A stretch of 38,377 nucleotides of DNA, taken from assembly GCA_046484125.1 (NCBI GenBank), contig JAWOBX010000102.1, positions 1-38,377 on the forward strand, in the 5' to 3' direction. Position 1 is the stretch's first letter. The number at the start of each line of letters is the position of its first letter. The position numbers and the translations under genes were made by a program. Origin of the DNA: JBGLNL01 sp046484125. Its GTDB lineage: Bacteria > Chloroflexota > Dehalococcoidia > SZUA-161 > SpSt-899. The notes under the pieces are model-generated. The model saw nothing but the letters and a program-made list of their open reading frames with translations, searched no databases and was not told the origin of the DNA. Positions 24,121 through 32,677 of this stretch are shown here, one piece after another.

Positions 24121-26067
24121 ATGGCTGAATTTGGATATGCCGGGCAAATACTCAAAATAGATCTTTCATCCGGGATGGTGGAGGCTGTTCCCACCGAATC
24201 GTATACGGGACTGTTTCTCGGAGGGCGTGGCATCGGTGCTAAGGTTTGCTGGGATGAGATTCCACCGGAGACTGGGGCATTTGACGCTGAAAATCGCCTT
24301 GTTTTCGCCACGGGTCCGATGGCGGGGGTTCCTGTAATAGGGGGTTCCCGATGGGAGGTTTGTGGCAAATCTCCGGCCACCTCACCCGAGCACTTTAACT
24401 ACTGCAATCTGGGCGGCAGGTGGGGGGCCGAGCTTAAATTCTCCGGTTACGATGCGCTGGTAGTCAGTGGTAAAGCCGAAACTCCGGTCTACATTCTGAT
24501 TGATGAGAGCGGCGCCGGATTGAGAGACGCAAGGTCTCTATGGGGACACGGTGCCCATGAGACCAGAGAAGTCCTGAAAGCTGAAGTTGGTGAGTCTGTT
24601 AGAGTTGTGGCAATAGGACCGGCAGGCGAGAACCGGGTGGTGATGGCCAGCCTGCTTGCCGAAAACGATGCGAGCGGATCCGGCGGGCTCGGAGCGGTTA
24701 TGGGTTCCAAGAACCTGAAGGCCGTTGGTGTCATTGGTAAGGGCAAAAAGGCAGCGGTTGCTTGGCCCGACAGACTGAAGGAACTGACCGGGTACTACCG
24801 CTCGCTTAAAAGAATAAACTTGAGATTCCCGGCGGAGTTCTCCGCCACCCGCCAGCCCATGGCCCCGATGGATAAGATAAAGAAACAGGATCCGTGCTAC
24901 GGATGCGTCGGATGTTACCGGATGTTGTATCAGTCGAGAGACGGCAGCGTAGGCAAGTTCATGTGCAATTCCGGCATGTTCTACCAGCACTGGGCGAGCA
25001 TGCATGGTGGCGAATGGATGGATGTGGCTTTTCATGCCACCAGACTCGCGGATACTTACGGGCTGGATACCAAAGCTATAGATAGAATTATTTACTGGCT
25101 GCATGACTGCTACCAGAAAGGAATCCTGACCGAGGAAAGCTCCGGACTTCCTCTTTCCAAAACGGGAACTGCGGAGTTCATTGAAGAGTTAGCCGGAAAG
25201 ATTTCGTTCAGGGAGGGTATAGGCGATTTACTGGCGTCGGGCCTGGAAAAAGCTGCGGGCTCATTCGGTGAGGCGGCGCAAGCCGTACTCGAAGATACAA
25301 GCTATGTCGGGCTGCCCGGCTACAGGCACGTGTATTCACCTCAGCTCTATACTCCTCACGCGGTTTTCTATGCCATGGAGCCAAGGCTGGCGATGGCGCA
25401 GTTCCATGAGCTGGGAACAAGCATTCCCAAGTGGATGCTCTGGACGAAGGGAAACCCTAAGGGGTTACCTATCGAATCGCTCCGTGCTATTTCCGAACGG
25501 TTCTGGGGCGGCGAACTGGCCGTTGATTTCTCAACCTGGGAAGGCAACGCAATGGCTGCGCGGATGATACAAGACCGGGAATATGCCAAGGCGTGTCTTA
25601 TCCTTTGTGACAACATATGGCCGGTAATCGAGCTTAAGTCCACCGAGGATCATATCGGCGACCCCACGCTGGAAAGCAGGCTTGTCTCGGCGGTGACCGG
25701 CAGGGATATCGATGAGCGGGAACTCTATCATATCGGGGAAAGGGTGTTCAATCTGCAGCGGGCGATTCTGGTCCGGGAGGGGCATCGGGGGAGGGAGGAT
25801 GATACGCTTCCGGAGGACCTGTTCAGTCAACCGCTGGAGCTCGATTTCCTGAATCCTGAATGCCTGGTACCGGGGAAAGATGGAGAACCTGTATCCCGCA
25901 GGGGCGAGGTGATTGATAGAGAGGAATTCTCGAAGATGATGAAGGAGTATTACGCACTCAGGAAATGGGATGATGCAGCCGGACTGCAAACCCGGGAGCA
26001 ACTGGAGGCGCTGGAACTGGGAGACGTTGCCAGTGATCTGTCACTTCGGGGTCTGCTCGACGGGTAA
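24121..26067 (+). CDS. Aldehyde:ferredoxin oxidoreductase family protein (AOR 2)
   Basis: This 648-residue paralogue of AOR 1 aligns from FGYAGQILKIDLSSG to the C-terminus. The iron-sulfur ligands read Cys259, Cys262 and Cys265, i.e. CX2CX2C, one residue shorter than the CX2CX3C of AOR 1 and of the archaeal prototypes. The fourth-ligand region CLILCDNIWP is intact. The middle region (residues about 360-440) differs strongly from AOR 1, suggesting a different substrate. There is no recognisable ribosome site in the AT-rich 48 bp upstream, so the start could be driven by its own promoter or translated weakly. A remnant of a third copy starts 23 bp downstream. An aldehyde/acid or acyl reduction role is inferred. 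Confidence 0.88.
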   Translation: MAEFGYAGQILKIDLSSGMVEAVPTESYTGLFLGGRGIGAKVCWDEIPPETGAFDAENRLVFATGPMAGVPVIGGSRWEVCGKSPATSPEHFNYCNLGGRWGAELKFSGYDALVVSGKAETPVYILIDESGAGLRDARSLWGHGAHETREVLKAEVGESVRVVAIGPAGENRVVMASLLAENDASGSGGLGAVMGSKNLKAVGVIGKGKKAAVAWPDRLKELTGYYRSLKRINLRFPAEFSATRQPMAPMDKIKKQDPCYGCVGCYRMLYQSRDGSVGKFMCNSGMFYQHWASMHGGEWMDVAFHATRLADTYGLDTKAIDRIIYWLHDCYQKGILTEESSGLPLSKTGTAEFIEELAGKISFREGIGDLLASGLEKAAGSFGEAAQAVLEDTSYVGLPGYRHVYSPQLYTPHAVFYAMEPRLAMAQFHELGTSIPKWMLWTKGNPKGLPIESLRAISERFWGGELAVDFSTWEGNAMAARMIQDREYAKACLILCDNIWPVIELKSTEDHIGDPTLESRLVSAVTGRDIDERELYHIGERVFNLQRAILVREGHRGREDDTLPEDLFSQPLELDFLNPECLVPGKDGEPVSRRGEVIDREEFSKMMKEYYALRKWDDAAGLQTREQLEALELGDVASDLSLRGLLDG

Positions 26068-26090
26068 GATATGAAGTTTAAGTGAGAAAA

Positions 26091-26328
26091 ATGTCGACTT
26101 TTGGATATGCCGGGCAGAGGTGGAGAACTGATTTCCAGGAAGGGCGCGGTTGTCGATCGGGAATCGTTCGAGAGGATGAAGGATGAGTACTATGTGCTCC
26201 GGAGATGGGATGTAAAAACGGGACTCCAGACGACCGGCCAATTAAAGGCTCTTGATTTACCCGAAATGGCCGATGATATGCAGTTCAGGGGACTGGTTCA
26301 GGACGTGATACTTGAAACTGGAGGATAG
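26091..26328 (+). pseudogene. Deletion remnant of a third AOR gene
   Basis: The sequence begins with an intact AOR N-terminus (MSTFGYAGQ, as in AOR 1 and 2). After the shared CCGGGCA at about 26110 it jumps straight into the AOR C-terminus (GELISRKGAVVDRESF, RRWDVKTGLQT, LDLPEMADDM). About 1.7 kb of coding sequence is missing, and the two ends are out of frame: the N-terminal frame stops at 26184-26186. The intact genes carry CCGGGCA or near-matches at both corresponding places, so a deletion between short direct repeats explains the join. The C-terminal frame is open for about 74 codons from 26107, but it codes only a tail segment and is unlikely to work. Confidence 0.88.
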
Positions 26329-26330
26329 TT

Positions 26331-27422
26331 ATGCTTACTAAATACGATGAACTCATGTGCCACCAGATAGTCTCCACATTCGACCATGTGGAGACGAGCG
26401 CCAGGCAATGGACTGAGAGGGTGATCCTGCACACGCATGATGATAGCGGCAGAATCCACATGAGCAATGGCTTCGGGATTTACCGGAACCGGAACATAAT
26501 CGACGCCTTTGCCTGCCTGACCGTGGATGGGAAAACCCAGTATAATGTTCGCGCGTCCAGGGAGCTTAGGCGGAATCCGGATGAGGTTGCCGTAGGGCCG
26601 TTCTCATATGAAGTTATCGAGCCTTTGAGGAAGGTACGGTACTCACTGGCTGAGGCGGGCTACGATTTGAGTTACGACCTGGAGTTTGATGGGGGGATGC
26701 CGCCTCATGAGGAGGATACGCAGTTCTTCCGGGTGCGGGGAAGGGTGGAGGAGCATGTTATACGTTATGACCAGGTGGGGCGGGCCAGCGGCTGGATTAA
26801 AGCCGGCGGGCAGGAATACAAACTCGACAAATCGGCTTTCTACGTAGAGCGGGACCATTCGTGGGGGTTAAGGCGAGATGGCGTGCCGGAAGTCGGAGTT
26901 CAGCCGGGAGATATTCCCGAGGGCTACCTTTATAGCTGGGCGGTCATGCAGTTCCCGAGCTTTGGGGCAATCTACCACATTCGTGAGTTGTGGGATGGAA
27001 CCCAGATACTCTCCAGCGGCGGGATTTTCTATCCCTATGGTAGCGGAAAGGAAGAACGAAGGACGCGAAATATAGAGCATGACTTCCAGTTCCAGGAGGA
27101 TCGACGCAAGATGGTCTCGGGGCAGGTGAAGTTACATCTTGTGGATGGAGAAACGGTTGAGATATCAATGCGCCCCCTCTCCTTCGCCTGCCTGAAGGCC
27201 GGCGGCTATTTCGGTCACCGGGGATTCGTCCATGGCCAGTGGATGGGCGAGGACTGGAGCGATGGATACCAGCTTGATTTGACGGACAAATCGGTGCTCG
27301 ATGATGTGTCCTTCCTTGATAACACCTCCTGTGAACTTCGGTGCGGGGATGAGGTGGGTTACGGTGTTTTAGAGCTGGTGGTTACCGGGAAATATCCGAG
27401 GTATGGGTATCAGGGATACTGA
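26331..27422 (+). CDS. CrtC/AttH-like lipocalin-fold protein (copy 1)
   Basis: This soluble protein of 363 residues is rich in aromatic and beta-strand-like segments, without a signal peptide. The ERDHSWGLR motif at 173-181 is the mark of the CrtC (hydroxyneurosporene synthase)/AttH-like double-lipocalin superfamily and of related uncharacterised domains. CrtC adds water across an isoprenoid double bond, but most relatives have no known activity, so hydration/dehydration or ligand binding is only inferred. The C-terminus ends in GKYPRYGYQGY, shared with the paralogue at 30564. The start is 3 bp after the AOR remnant's stop and lacks a strong ribosome site. Paralogy with the second copy runs end to end, with the same first residues (Y-D-E-L-x-C-H-Q). 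Confidence 0.65.
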   Translation: MLTKYDELMCHQIVSTFDHVETSARQWTERVILHTHDDSGRIHMSNGFGIYRNRNIIDAFACLTVDGKTQYNVRASRELRRNPDEVAVGPFSYEVIEPLRKVRYSLAEAGYDLSYDLEFDGGMPPHEEDTQFFRVRGRVEEHVIRYDQVGRASGWIKAGGQEYKLDKSAFYVERDHSWGLRRDGVPEVGVQPGDIPEGYLYSWAVMQFPSFGAIYHIRELWDGTQILSSGGIFYPYGSGKEERRTRNIEHDFQFQEDRRKMVSGQVKLHLVDGETVEISMRPLSFACLKAGGYFGHRGFVHGQWMGEDWSDGYQLDLTDKSVLDDVSFLDNTSCELRCGDEVGYGVLELVVTGKYPRYGYQGY

Positions 27423-27464
27423 TTTGTGTTGGGTTCAACTTAAAACTCATTGAAGGAGGGAACA

Positions 27465-28745
27465 ATGTCACTCTTTGCCAGGAACGTAATCATTTCTATG
27501 GTGCTGCTGATAATGCTTGTGACTGTAGCTGCCTGCGGCGGGGATAATGGTACAGAAGAACCAGCCACCTCGCCGACGACAGGTCAGCCGGGTACTACCG
27601 AACCGGCTGAGGATGTTGTAATAACCATTGGCAACCTCACGGATATAACCGGTGTTTCGGCCAATGCCCAGGAGGTCATCAATTACGCTCTGAATGACCT
27701 GGTCGATTATTTTAATGACGAGAATCTCATTCAGGGTGTCAAACTCAAAGTTTTGGATTATGATACGCAGTTTGATCCTTCCAGGGACATACCGGGCTAT
27801 AAATGGTTGAAGGAACGAGGAGCTGACCTGTTTGTTACCGGAGTGACTTCCACGCCCGTTACCCTTCAATCGGTGGTCAACAAGGATGAAATGTTGCTCT
27901 TCCCATTGAGCGGGAACGCCAAAACCCTCGAGCCACCCGGATGGGTGTTCGCGCCCGCTACGCTTCCCGAGCATGAGGCGCTTACACTCGTGAAATGGAT
28001 CGCTGAGAACGACTGGGATTACGAGGCAAAAGGGCCGGCCAGAATCGGGGGTGCCTCATGGGCCGAGCCGAATGGTGAGGCCTTTATGACCTCGGCAGAG
28101 GCATATGCCAAAGCTCATCCGGAACAATTTGACTGGGTGGGAACTCATATGACCGATTTCACATTCACCTGGGGACCGCAGGTTGAAGCCCTGAAGGACT
28201 GTGACTATGTGTTCACCCCCAATCCCATGATGTCTTTCGTCAAGGAGTACCGGGATGCCGGTTATGACGCCAAATTTATTGGCAACGGTCCTCACATCGC
28301 CTTCATGAGGCTTGTAGATGACGCGAAACTCTGGGACGAGATCGATGGCATGTTCATTATCAGTCCTTCCCGCTACTGGGGGGAGGATGGTATGCTTGTC
28401 AACCTCCGTGAAAAGCTCCTTTACGAGAATCATTCCGCCAGTGAGGCTGAGAAAATAAAGCGAATGGGTGGCGCGTATAACGGGCTGGATAATATCTACG
28501 TTGTGCTGGATATCATTCGAAAGACGGCTGACAGAGTTGGCCCGGAAAACATAAATTCACAGACGCTTTATGATACGGCTACCTCGTATTCACTTGTCGT
28601 CGATGGGGTGGAACGCTACAGTTTCAGCGAGACCAAACGCTATGCTGCCAATTATTACGGAGTATATGAAGCCGATGCGGAAAAGAAAACACTGGTTAGA
28701 GCCAATTCGGAATGGCTCTATCATGTGACTTCTCCAACTCAATGA
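27465..28745 (+). CDS. ABC-type substrate-binding lipoprotein (LivK-like)
   Basis: This protein has 426 residues from the ATG at 27465, which follows GAAGGAGGG. It opens with a lipoprotein signal (hydrophobic residues 8-22, VAAC with Cys24) and a flexible Thr/Pro/Glu linker. The rest is a type I periplasmic binding fold of the branched-chain amino-acid/amide group (ITIGNLTDITG opening, then AVALYD-like replacement segments and PLSGNAKTLEP). Such proteins capture amino acids, urea, short acids or aromatic compounds for an ABC importer or sensor. No permease or ATPase gene lies near. It may bind the pathway substrate outside the membrane and hand it to a transporter encoded elsewhere. Confidence 0.85.
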   Translation: MSLFARNVIISMVLLIMLVTVAACGGDNGTEEPATSPTTGQPGTTEPAEDVVITIGNLTDITGVSANAQEVINYALNDLVDYFNDENLIQGVKLKVLDYDTQFDPSRDIPGYKWLKERGADLFVTGVTSTPVTLQSVVNKDEMLLFPLSGNAKTLEPPGWVFAPATLPEHEALTLVKWIAENDWDYEAKGPARIGGASWAEPNGEAFMTSAEAYAKAHPEQFDWVGTHMTDFTFTWGPQVEALKDCDYVFTPNPMMSFVKEYRDAGYDAKFIGNGPHIAFMRLVDDAKLWDEIDGMFIISPSRYWGEDGMLVNLREKLLYENHSASEAEKIKRMGGAYNGLDNIYVVLDIIRKTADRVGPENINSQTLYDTATSYSLVVDGVERYSFSETKRYAANYYGVYEADAEKKTLVRANSEWLYHVTSPTQ

Positions 28746-28766
28746 CAGTCAGGGAGGTATGGCCTT

Positions 28767-29270
28767 ATGACAACGGAAGAGCTTGAGTCCAGAATAAGAA
28801 GACTGGAGGATATAGAGGAAATAAAGAAACTTAAAGCGACTTACTGTTACCTGTGCGACGGGGGACTGGATAATCCGGAGAATCGTGACGCGCTTATTTC
28901 CCATTTCACTGCGGATGCGCAAGTCGATTTCGGGCTGGGACCGGGCTCGCAATTCCAGGGTCCCGAAGGTTTGAAGACTTTCTTTGGTGAAGTCGTCCCT
29001 TCAGCGGTTTCCTTTTGTATTCATATGGTTCACAATCCCGTAATCGAGGTTAATGGCGATAACGCGACCGGGAGATGGTACTACGAAGCGCCTACCACGG
29101 ATACCACTACAGGTAAAGCGCAGTGGATGGTGGGAACCTACTTTGAGGAATATGTCAGGGAAAATGGTGAATGGAAGTTCAAATCAATTGAAACCGTGTG
29201 GAAGTATATCAGTCCTTATGATGAGGGGTGGGCCAGAAACAGGGGAGAACTTCTGAAAGGTACGAAGTAG
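28767..29270 (+). CDS. SnoaL-fold protein, BaiE/scytalone-dehydratase-like
   Basis: This 167-residue protein of the SnoaL-4 type (NTF2-like fold) opens with a coiled helix (EELESRIRRLEDIEEIKKLKA) and YCYLCDGG, like the bile-acid 7-alpha-dehydratase BaiE. It continues with IHMVHNP near residue 86 and ATGRWYYEAP near 100. A Tyr near residue 26 and the His pair 86/89 match BaiE catalytic positions as I recall them. The Asp of the WYLED stretch appears replaced (WYYEAP), so strict dehydratase chemistry is uncertain. The family includes dehydratases, isomerases and cyclases acting on polycyclic or ketone substrates. It is followed 23 bp downstream by a second SnoaL-like gene. Confidence 0.75.
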   Translation: MTTEELESRIRRLEDIEEIKKLKATYCYLCDGGLDNPENRDALISHFTADAQVDFGLGPGSQFQGPEGLKTFFGEVVPSAVSFCIHMVHNPVIEVNGDNATGRWYYEAPTTDTTTGKAQWMVGTYFEEYVRENGEWKFKSIETVWKYISPYDEGWARNRGELLKGTK

Positions 29271-29293
29271 TAAGGGGAGTGCTGGTTACCGAA

Positions 29294-29701
29294 ATGAGTG
29301 ACGATTACAAAGCTGTCGTCAAACGGTATTTTGAAAGGATAAACTCTTCCGATCCGGATTTGCTGGATGTATTCGCGGATGATGTCAAATATGAGGTGCC
29401 GGGTGAGATGCCGGTCTCGGGCACATATTATGGTAAGGACCAGATAATGGGAATGTGGCTCAGCTTCTTCGAGAGGCTGGATTACATCAGGATTCATCCG
29501 GAGGAGATGGTTGCCGAGGGGGAAACGGTTGTGGTGCGGGCGAGGGGGGAGGCTATGACAAAAGAGGGCGAAGAATACAATAACCTTTATGTGTTCTTCT
29601 TCCGATTTCGCGATGGTAAGGTGTTCGAGGTGCTGGAGTTTCCTGATACCGCCTATGCCGAGACTGTGGCTTTCGGGGCCCGGCTGGTTCGTGAGATATA
29701 G
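29294..29701 (+). CDS. SnoaL-like protein (polyketide-cyclase/ketosteroid-isomerase fold)
   Basis: This NTF2-like protein has 135 residues from the ATG at 29294. It shows the helix VVKRYFERINSSDPDLLDVFADD, then VSGTYYGKDQIMGMWLSFFERL, typical of the SnoaL-2 type. A GTG at 29279 is an alternative start; neither has ideal ribosome-site spacing (AAGGGGAG at 29272). It is a different branch from the neighbour at 28767, not a recent copy. Isomerisation or dehydration of a small carbonyl compound is the family theme, but the substrate is unknown. The next gene, an SDR, lies 56 bp downstream. Confidence 0.75.
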   Translation: MSDDYKAVVKRYFERINSSDPDLLDVFADDVKYEVPGEMPVSGTYYGKDQIMGMWLSFFERLDYIRIHPEEMVAEGETVVVRARGEAMTKEGEEYNNLYVFFFRFRDGKVFEVLEFPDTAYAETVAFGARLVREI

Positions 29702-29757
29702 TATTGCGATCACTGAAAATACTACGAACATGTGGATAAATGTGACGGAAGGCGGTT

Positions 29758-30567
29758 ATGGATAGATTACAGAATAAAGTGGCACTGATCACCGGAGCGG
29801 CTTCCGGAATCGGGGCGGCGTGTGCGTACCTTTTTGCGCAGGAAGGCGCTCGTGTAGCGGGATTCGACATCAGTCAGGATGGCGATGAAAACTGGAAATC
29901 AGCGGTTGAAGCCTCGCCGGAGGCGGTTCTGGAACCGGGGGATGTGAGAGATGAGGAGAGGGTTAAGCATGCATTTGGGCGAATTCGAGAGAAATTCGGA
30001 AGAATCGACGCGTTAGTTAATTGTGCCGGGATTGCCGGTGGAGGGCCGGTTCATATGGTTCCTGTAGAGGAATGGGACCGGGTGATGGATATAAACCTCA
30101 AAGGGACCTTTCTCGTTTCCAAGCATGTATTGCCGGTGATGATGGAACGTAGTTCGGGAAGCATTGTGAATATCTCCAGCATCGAGGGGATGGATGGGTT
30201 TGAGGGGGGAAGCTCTTACAATACGTCGAAAGCAGGGGTGATATCACTGACCAAAAATATGGCCATGGACTATGCCCGTAAAGGTATCAGGGTAAACGCT
30301 ATATGCCCCGGCTTTATCGATACGCCGCTGGCGGCTCAAATGGTATTCAATAATGAGGCTCTGGGTGATATCGGGGAAAGGATTCTGGAGGCTGTCTTAA
30401 TGGGGAGGCTGGGGAGGCCGGGGGAGGTAGCAAAGGCGGCACTGTTTCTGGCTTCCGATGAATCCTCTTTCATCACCGGACACTCACTGGTAGTGGATGG
30501 AGGTTTCACTGTCGGCCACCGGTTTGGTGTCACCAGGATAATGGGATTGGAGGACCAGGCATTATGA
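29758..30567 (+). CDS. Short-chain dehydrogenase/reductase (SDR 4)
   Basis: This 269-residue SDR has TGAASGIG near residue 12, NCAG at 88-91, a serine run before IEGM, Tyr154 and Lys158 (YNTSK). The residue after the second strand is Asp37, pointing to NAD. Its stop overlaps the start of the second CrtC-like gene as ATGA at 30564-30567, so the two are translationally coupled and probably act on linked substrates. A ribosome-site-like GGAAGG precedes the ATG. As in SDR 1, the C-terminus runs about 20 residues past GGF. Confidence 0.9.
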   Translation: MDRLQNKVALITGAASGIGAACAYLFAQEGARVAGFDISQDGDENWKSAVEASPEAVLEPGDVRDEERVKHAFGRIREKFGRIDALVNCAGIAGGGPVHMVPVEEWDRVMDINLKGTFLVSKHVLPVMMERSSGSIVNISSIEGMDGFEGGSSYNTSKAGVISLTKNMAMDYARKGIRVNAICPGFIDTPLAAQMVFNNEALGDIGERILEAVLMGRLGRPGEVAKAALFLASDESSFITGHSLVVDGGFTVGHRFGVTRIMGLEDQAL

Positions 30568-31691
30568 TCACCAGATACGATGAATTATTCTGCCATCAGG
30601 CTGTTTCCACATTTGACCGGCCGGGAACAAGCGCCCGCGAGTGGACCGAAAGGGGTTGGCTCCAGGCTCACGACATACACGGTGCCGCGCATCTGGCCAC
30701 CGGATTCGGTTACTACCCCAACCGCAATATTATTGATGCCTTCGTGTGCTTCACCATTCGCGATGAGGTGGAGTACATAGTGAGAGCTTCCCGTGAGTTA
30801 CGCCCCGATATAGATGCGTTGCAGGTTGGGCCGTTCTCATATGAGATCGTGGAGCCGCTGAACAAGATACGTTATAAGCTCGACGAAAACGAGTACGGAT
30901 TGAGCTACGACATTTTGATCGAGGGTGTAAGTCCGCTTTTCGAGGAAGATCCGGCTCAGTTTCAGATCAGCAGGGGAAGGGTGAGAGAGCATATCAAGCG
31001 AATGGTACAGAGTGGAAAACCCCGCGGATGGATCAAGGCTGGTGATGAACTCTTTGAGCTGGATGAAAGCTGGGTCGGTGAGAGGGATCGTTCATGGGGT
31101 ATCAGGATGGCCGGCGCGGACTTCGTGGAGACGGGCGTGCAGTTTCCCGAAATACATGATGGCCAGCTTTTCAATTTCATCCTGATGCAATTTGAGGACT
31201 GGGGTGCAAGCTTTCACATCAGGGAGATATGGGATGACAACCTCGGCCTGGCAAGGAGGTGGCATTTCGGTGGTGGGCTTTTCTACCCTTACGGCGTTGA
31301 TAAGCCGCCGCTGGAGCTGGCCAACGTGGAGCACTTTTACGAGTTCAGTAATGAAAGGCCGGAACAGCCCAGAAGATTCACAGGGGGCAAGGTAATTCTT
31401 CATGTCATTGATGGTTCGCGGATAGAGGTTTCCATCCGGCCCATCACCATCTGTTACCAGGCTCCGGGCGGATACGGGGGATTCTACAAGGGATTTATCC
31501 ACGGTTACTGGATGGGTCCTTACTGGATGGACGGGCACAAGCTGGACGTAACTGATCCCGAGGTGATGAGCGAGATATGGGGATACTGTGATTACGGTTC
31601 AGAGTTCCATTACAAAGATGAGATCGGATATGGGACGACTGAGTTGATGGTGGTCGGCAAGTACCCAAAATACGGCTATCAGGGATATTAG
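30564..31691 (+). CDS. CrtC/AttH-like lipocalin-fold protein (copy 2)
   Basis: This 375-residue paralogue of the protein at 26331 shares the N-terminal TRYDELFCHQ opening, the NRNIIDAF block near residue 53, VRASREL near 73, GPFSYE near 89 and the GKYPKYGYQGY C-terminus. The motif at 173-181 reads ERDRSWGIR, so the His of RDHSWG in copy 1 is Arg here. If that His matters for catalysis, the two copies have split roles. The start overlaps the SDR 4 stop, which implies joint translation. There is no signal peptide or membrane segment. The function is unknown beyond the fold-level resemblance to carotenoid hydratases. Confidence 0.65.
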   Translation: MITRYDELFCHQAVSTFDRPGTSAREWTERGWLQAHDIHGAAHLATGFGYYPNRNIIDAFVCFTIRDEVEYIVRASRELRPDIDALQVGPFSYEIVEPLNKIRYKLDENEYGLSYDILIEGVSPLFEEDPAQFQISRGRVREHIKRMVQSGKPRGWIKAGDELFELDESWVGERDRSWGIRMAGADFVETGVQFPEIHDGQLFNFILMQFEDWGASFHIREIWDDNLGLARRWHFGGGLFYPYGVDKPPLELANVEHFYEFSNERPEQPRRFTGGKVILHVIDGSRIEVSIRPITICYQAPGGYGGFYKGFIHGYWMGPYWMDGHKLDVTDPEVMSEIWGYCDYGSEFHYKDEIGYGTTELMVVGKYPKYGYQGY

Positions 31692-31703
31692 AGGAGGAAA
31701 CTA

Positions 31704-32675
31704 ATGCATGATTCAACCAGGGCCTTTTTCGATATGTTTCCACCGGAGAAACGCAATGACTTCTTTGGCGGTTACCTGTACCTGAAGTACATTAATCAAT
31801 TCGCGTCGATTGCCTGCAGGAACATAAATCTTCCATACAAAGAGTTTGGTCATCCGCAACTCGGTGAAATTGAGGATGGCATCAGGGAGATGCTGGAGGC
31901 ATATACTCAGGAGATAACCGAGGCCTCGACCGGTGGTGCTGAGACGGACATATACCATGCGAAAGTTGTTCCTTATCTCGACGCGCTCAAGCTGGTAACT
32001 CAGAAAGAGGATATTAATCTGACCCTTCCCGAGCAGGTGGTTCCCTGGAAGGTTGCCCGGGATGTCATATTGCAGAATCCCGAATCACTTGCTGTAGGTC
32101 CCTGTGGATGTCGACTGAATTCCGACAGTCCATGCGTGCCTTATCCGATGGAAGTCTGCCTGATGGTTGGTGACCCTACAGCTCAGTTCATAGCGGACCT
32201 GAATTCCGGATTTCGAAAAATAACGCCTGATGAGGCTATGCAGGTGCTCGAGGAATCGCATAAGAGGGGAGAGGTGCATACCGCGTATTTCAAAAGAGAG
32301 ATAGGCAACCGGTTTTTCGCTATATGTAACTGTTGCAGTTGCTGTTGCATGGGTGTGAAGATGTGGAATCTTATCGGTGGTTTACCGGGTGCCAGAGCAG
32401 TCGGTGACCTCTGCTTCCTGGTGCCATCCGGGTATGTTGCCGAAATCACCGATGACTGTTCGGGCTGTGGAACTTGTGCAGAAGCGTGTAATTTTGAGGC
32501 GATTACCATGGATGAGGAGAACCAGCGAGCGATTGTTGAGCTGGAGAAATGCATGGGATGCGGTGGCTGCCAGGGTGTATGTCCGGAGGATGCCATAAAC
32601 CTCAGACGAGATCCGTCCAAAGGCGAACCACTCGATCTCGACGTATTGAAAGCAGAGCTGAAGTCCATAGCGTAA
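31704..32675 (+). CDS. Cys-rich protein with two ferredoxin motifs (family A, copy 2)
   Basis: This 323-residue paralogue of the protein at 15813 opens with FPPEKRNDFFGGYLYLKY. It has the CGCR/CVPYPMEVC stretch (in place of CPCR in copy 1), CNCCSCCC near residue 211 and a C-terminal pair of [4Fe-4S] motifs. Both motifs have CX2CX2CX3C spacing; the first ends CN, the second CP. The GAGGAGG site before the ATG is strong. It lies 12 bp after the second CrtC-like gene, so family A members occur once in each half of the island, next to different oxidoreductase genes. Electron transfer is inferred. Confidence 0.8.
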   Translation: MHDSTRAFFDMFPPEKRNDFFGGYLYLKYINQFASIACRNINLPYKEFGHPQLGEIEDGIREMLEAYTQEITEASTGGAETDIYHAKVVPYLDALKLVTQKEDINLTLPEQVVPWKVARDVILQNPESLAVGPCGCRLNSDSPCVPYPMEVCLMVGDPTAQFIADLNSGFRKITPDEAMQVLEESHKRGEVHTAYFKREIGNRFFAICNCCSCCCMGVKMWNLIGGLPGARAVGDLCFLVPSGYVAEITDDCSGCGTCAEACNFEAITMDEENQRAIVELEKCMGCGGCQGVCPEDAINLRRDPSKGEPLDLDVLKAELKSIA

Positions 32676-32677
32676 AC

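Noticed and set aside
26101..26328. The AOR C-terminal fragment as a real 75-residue protein
   Set aside because: It matches only the tail of the AOR paralogues and is preceded by an out-of-frame AOR N-terminus, so a deletion remnant explains it better.
27421..27464. Transcription terminator after the first CrtC-like gene
   Set aside because: The only hairpin (GTTG/CAAC) has four base pairs and no following T run.
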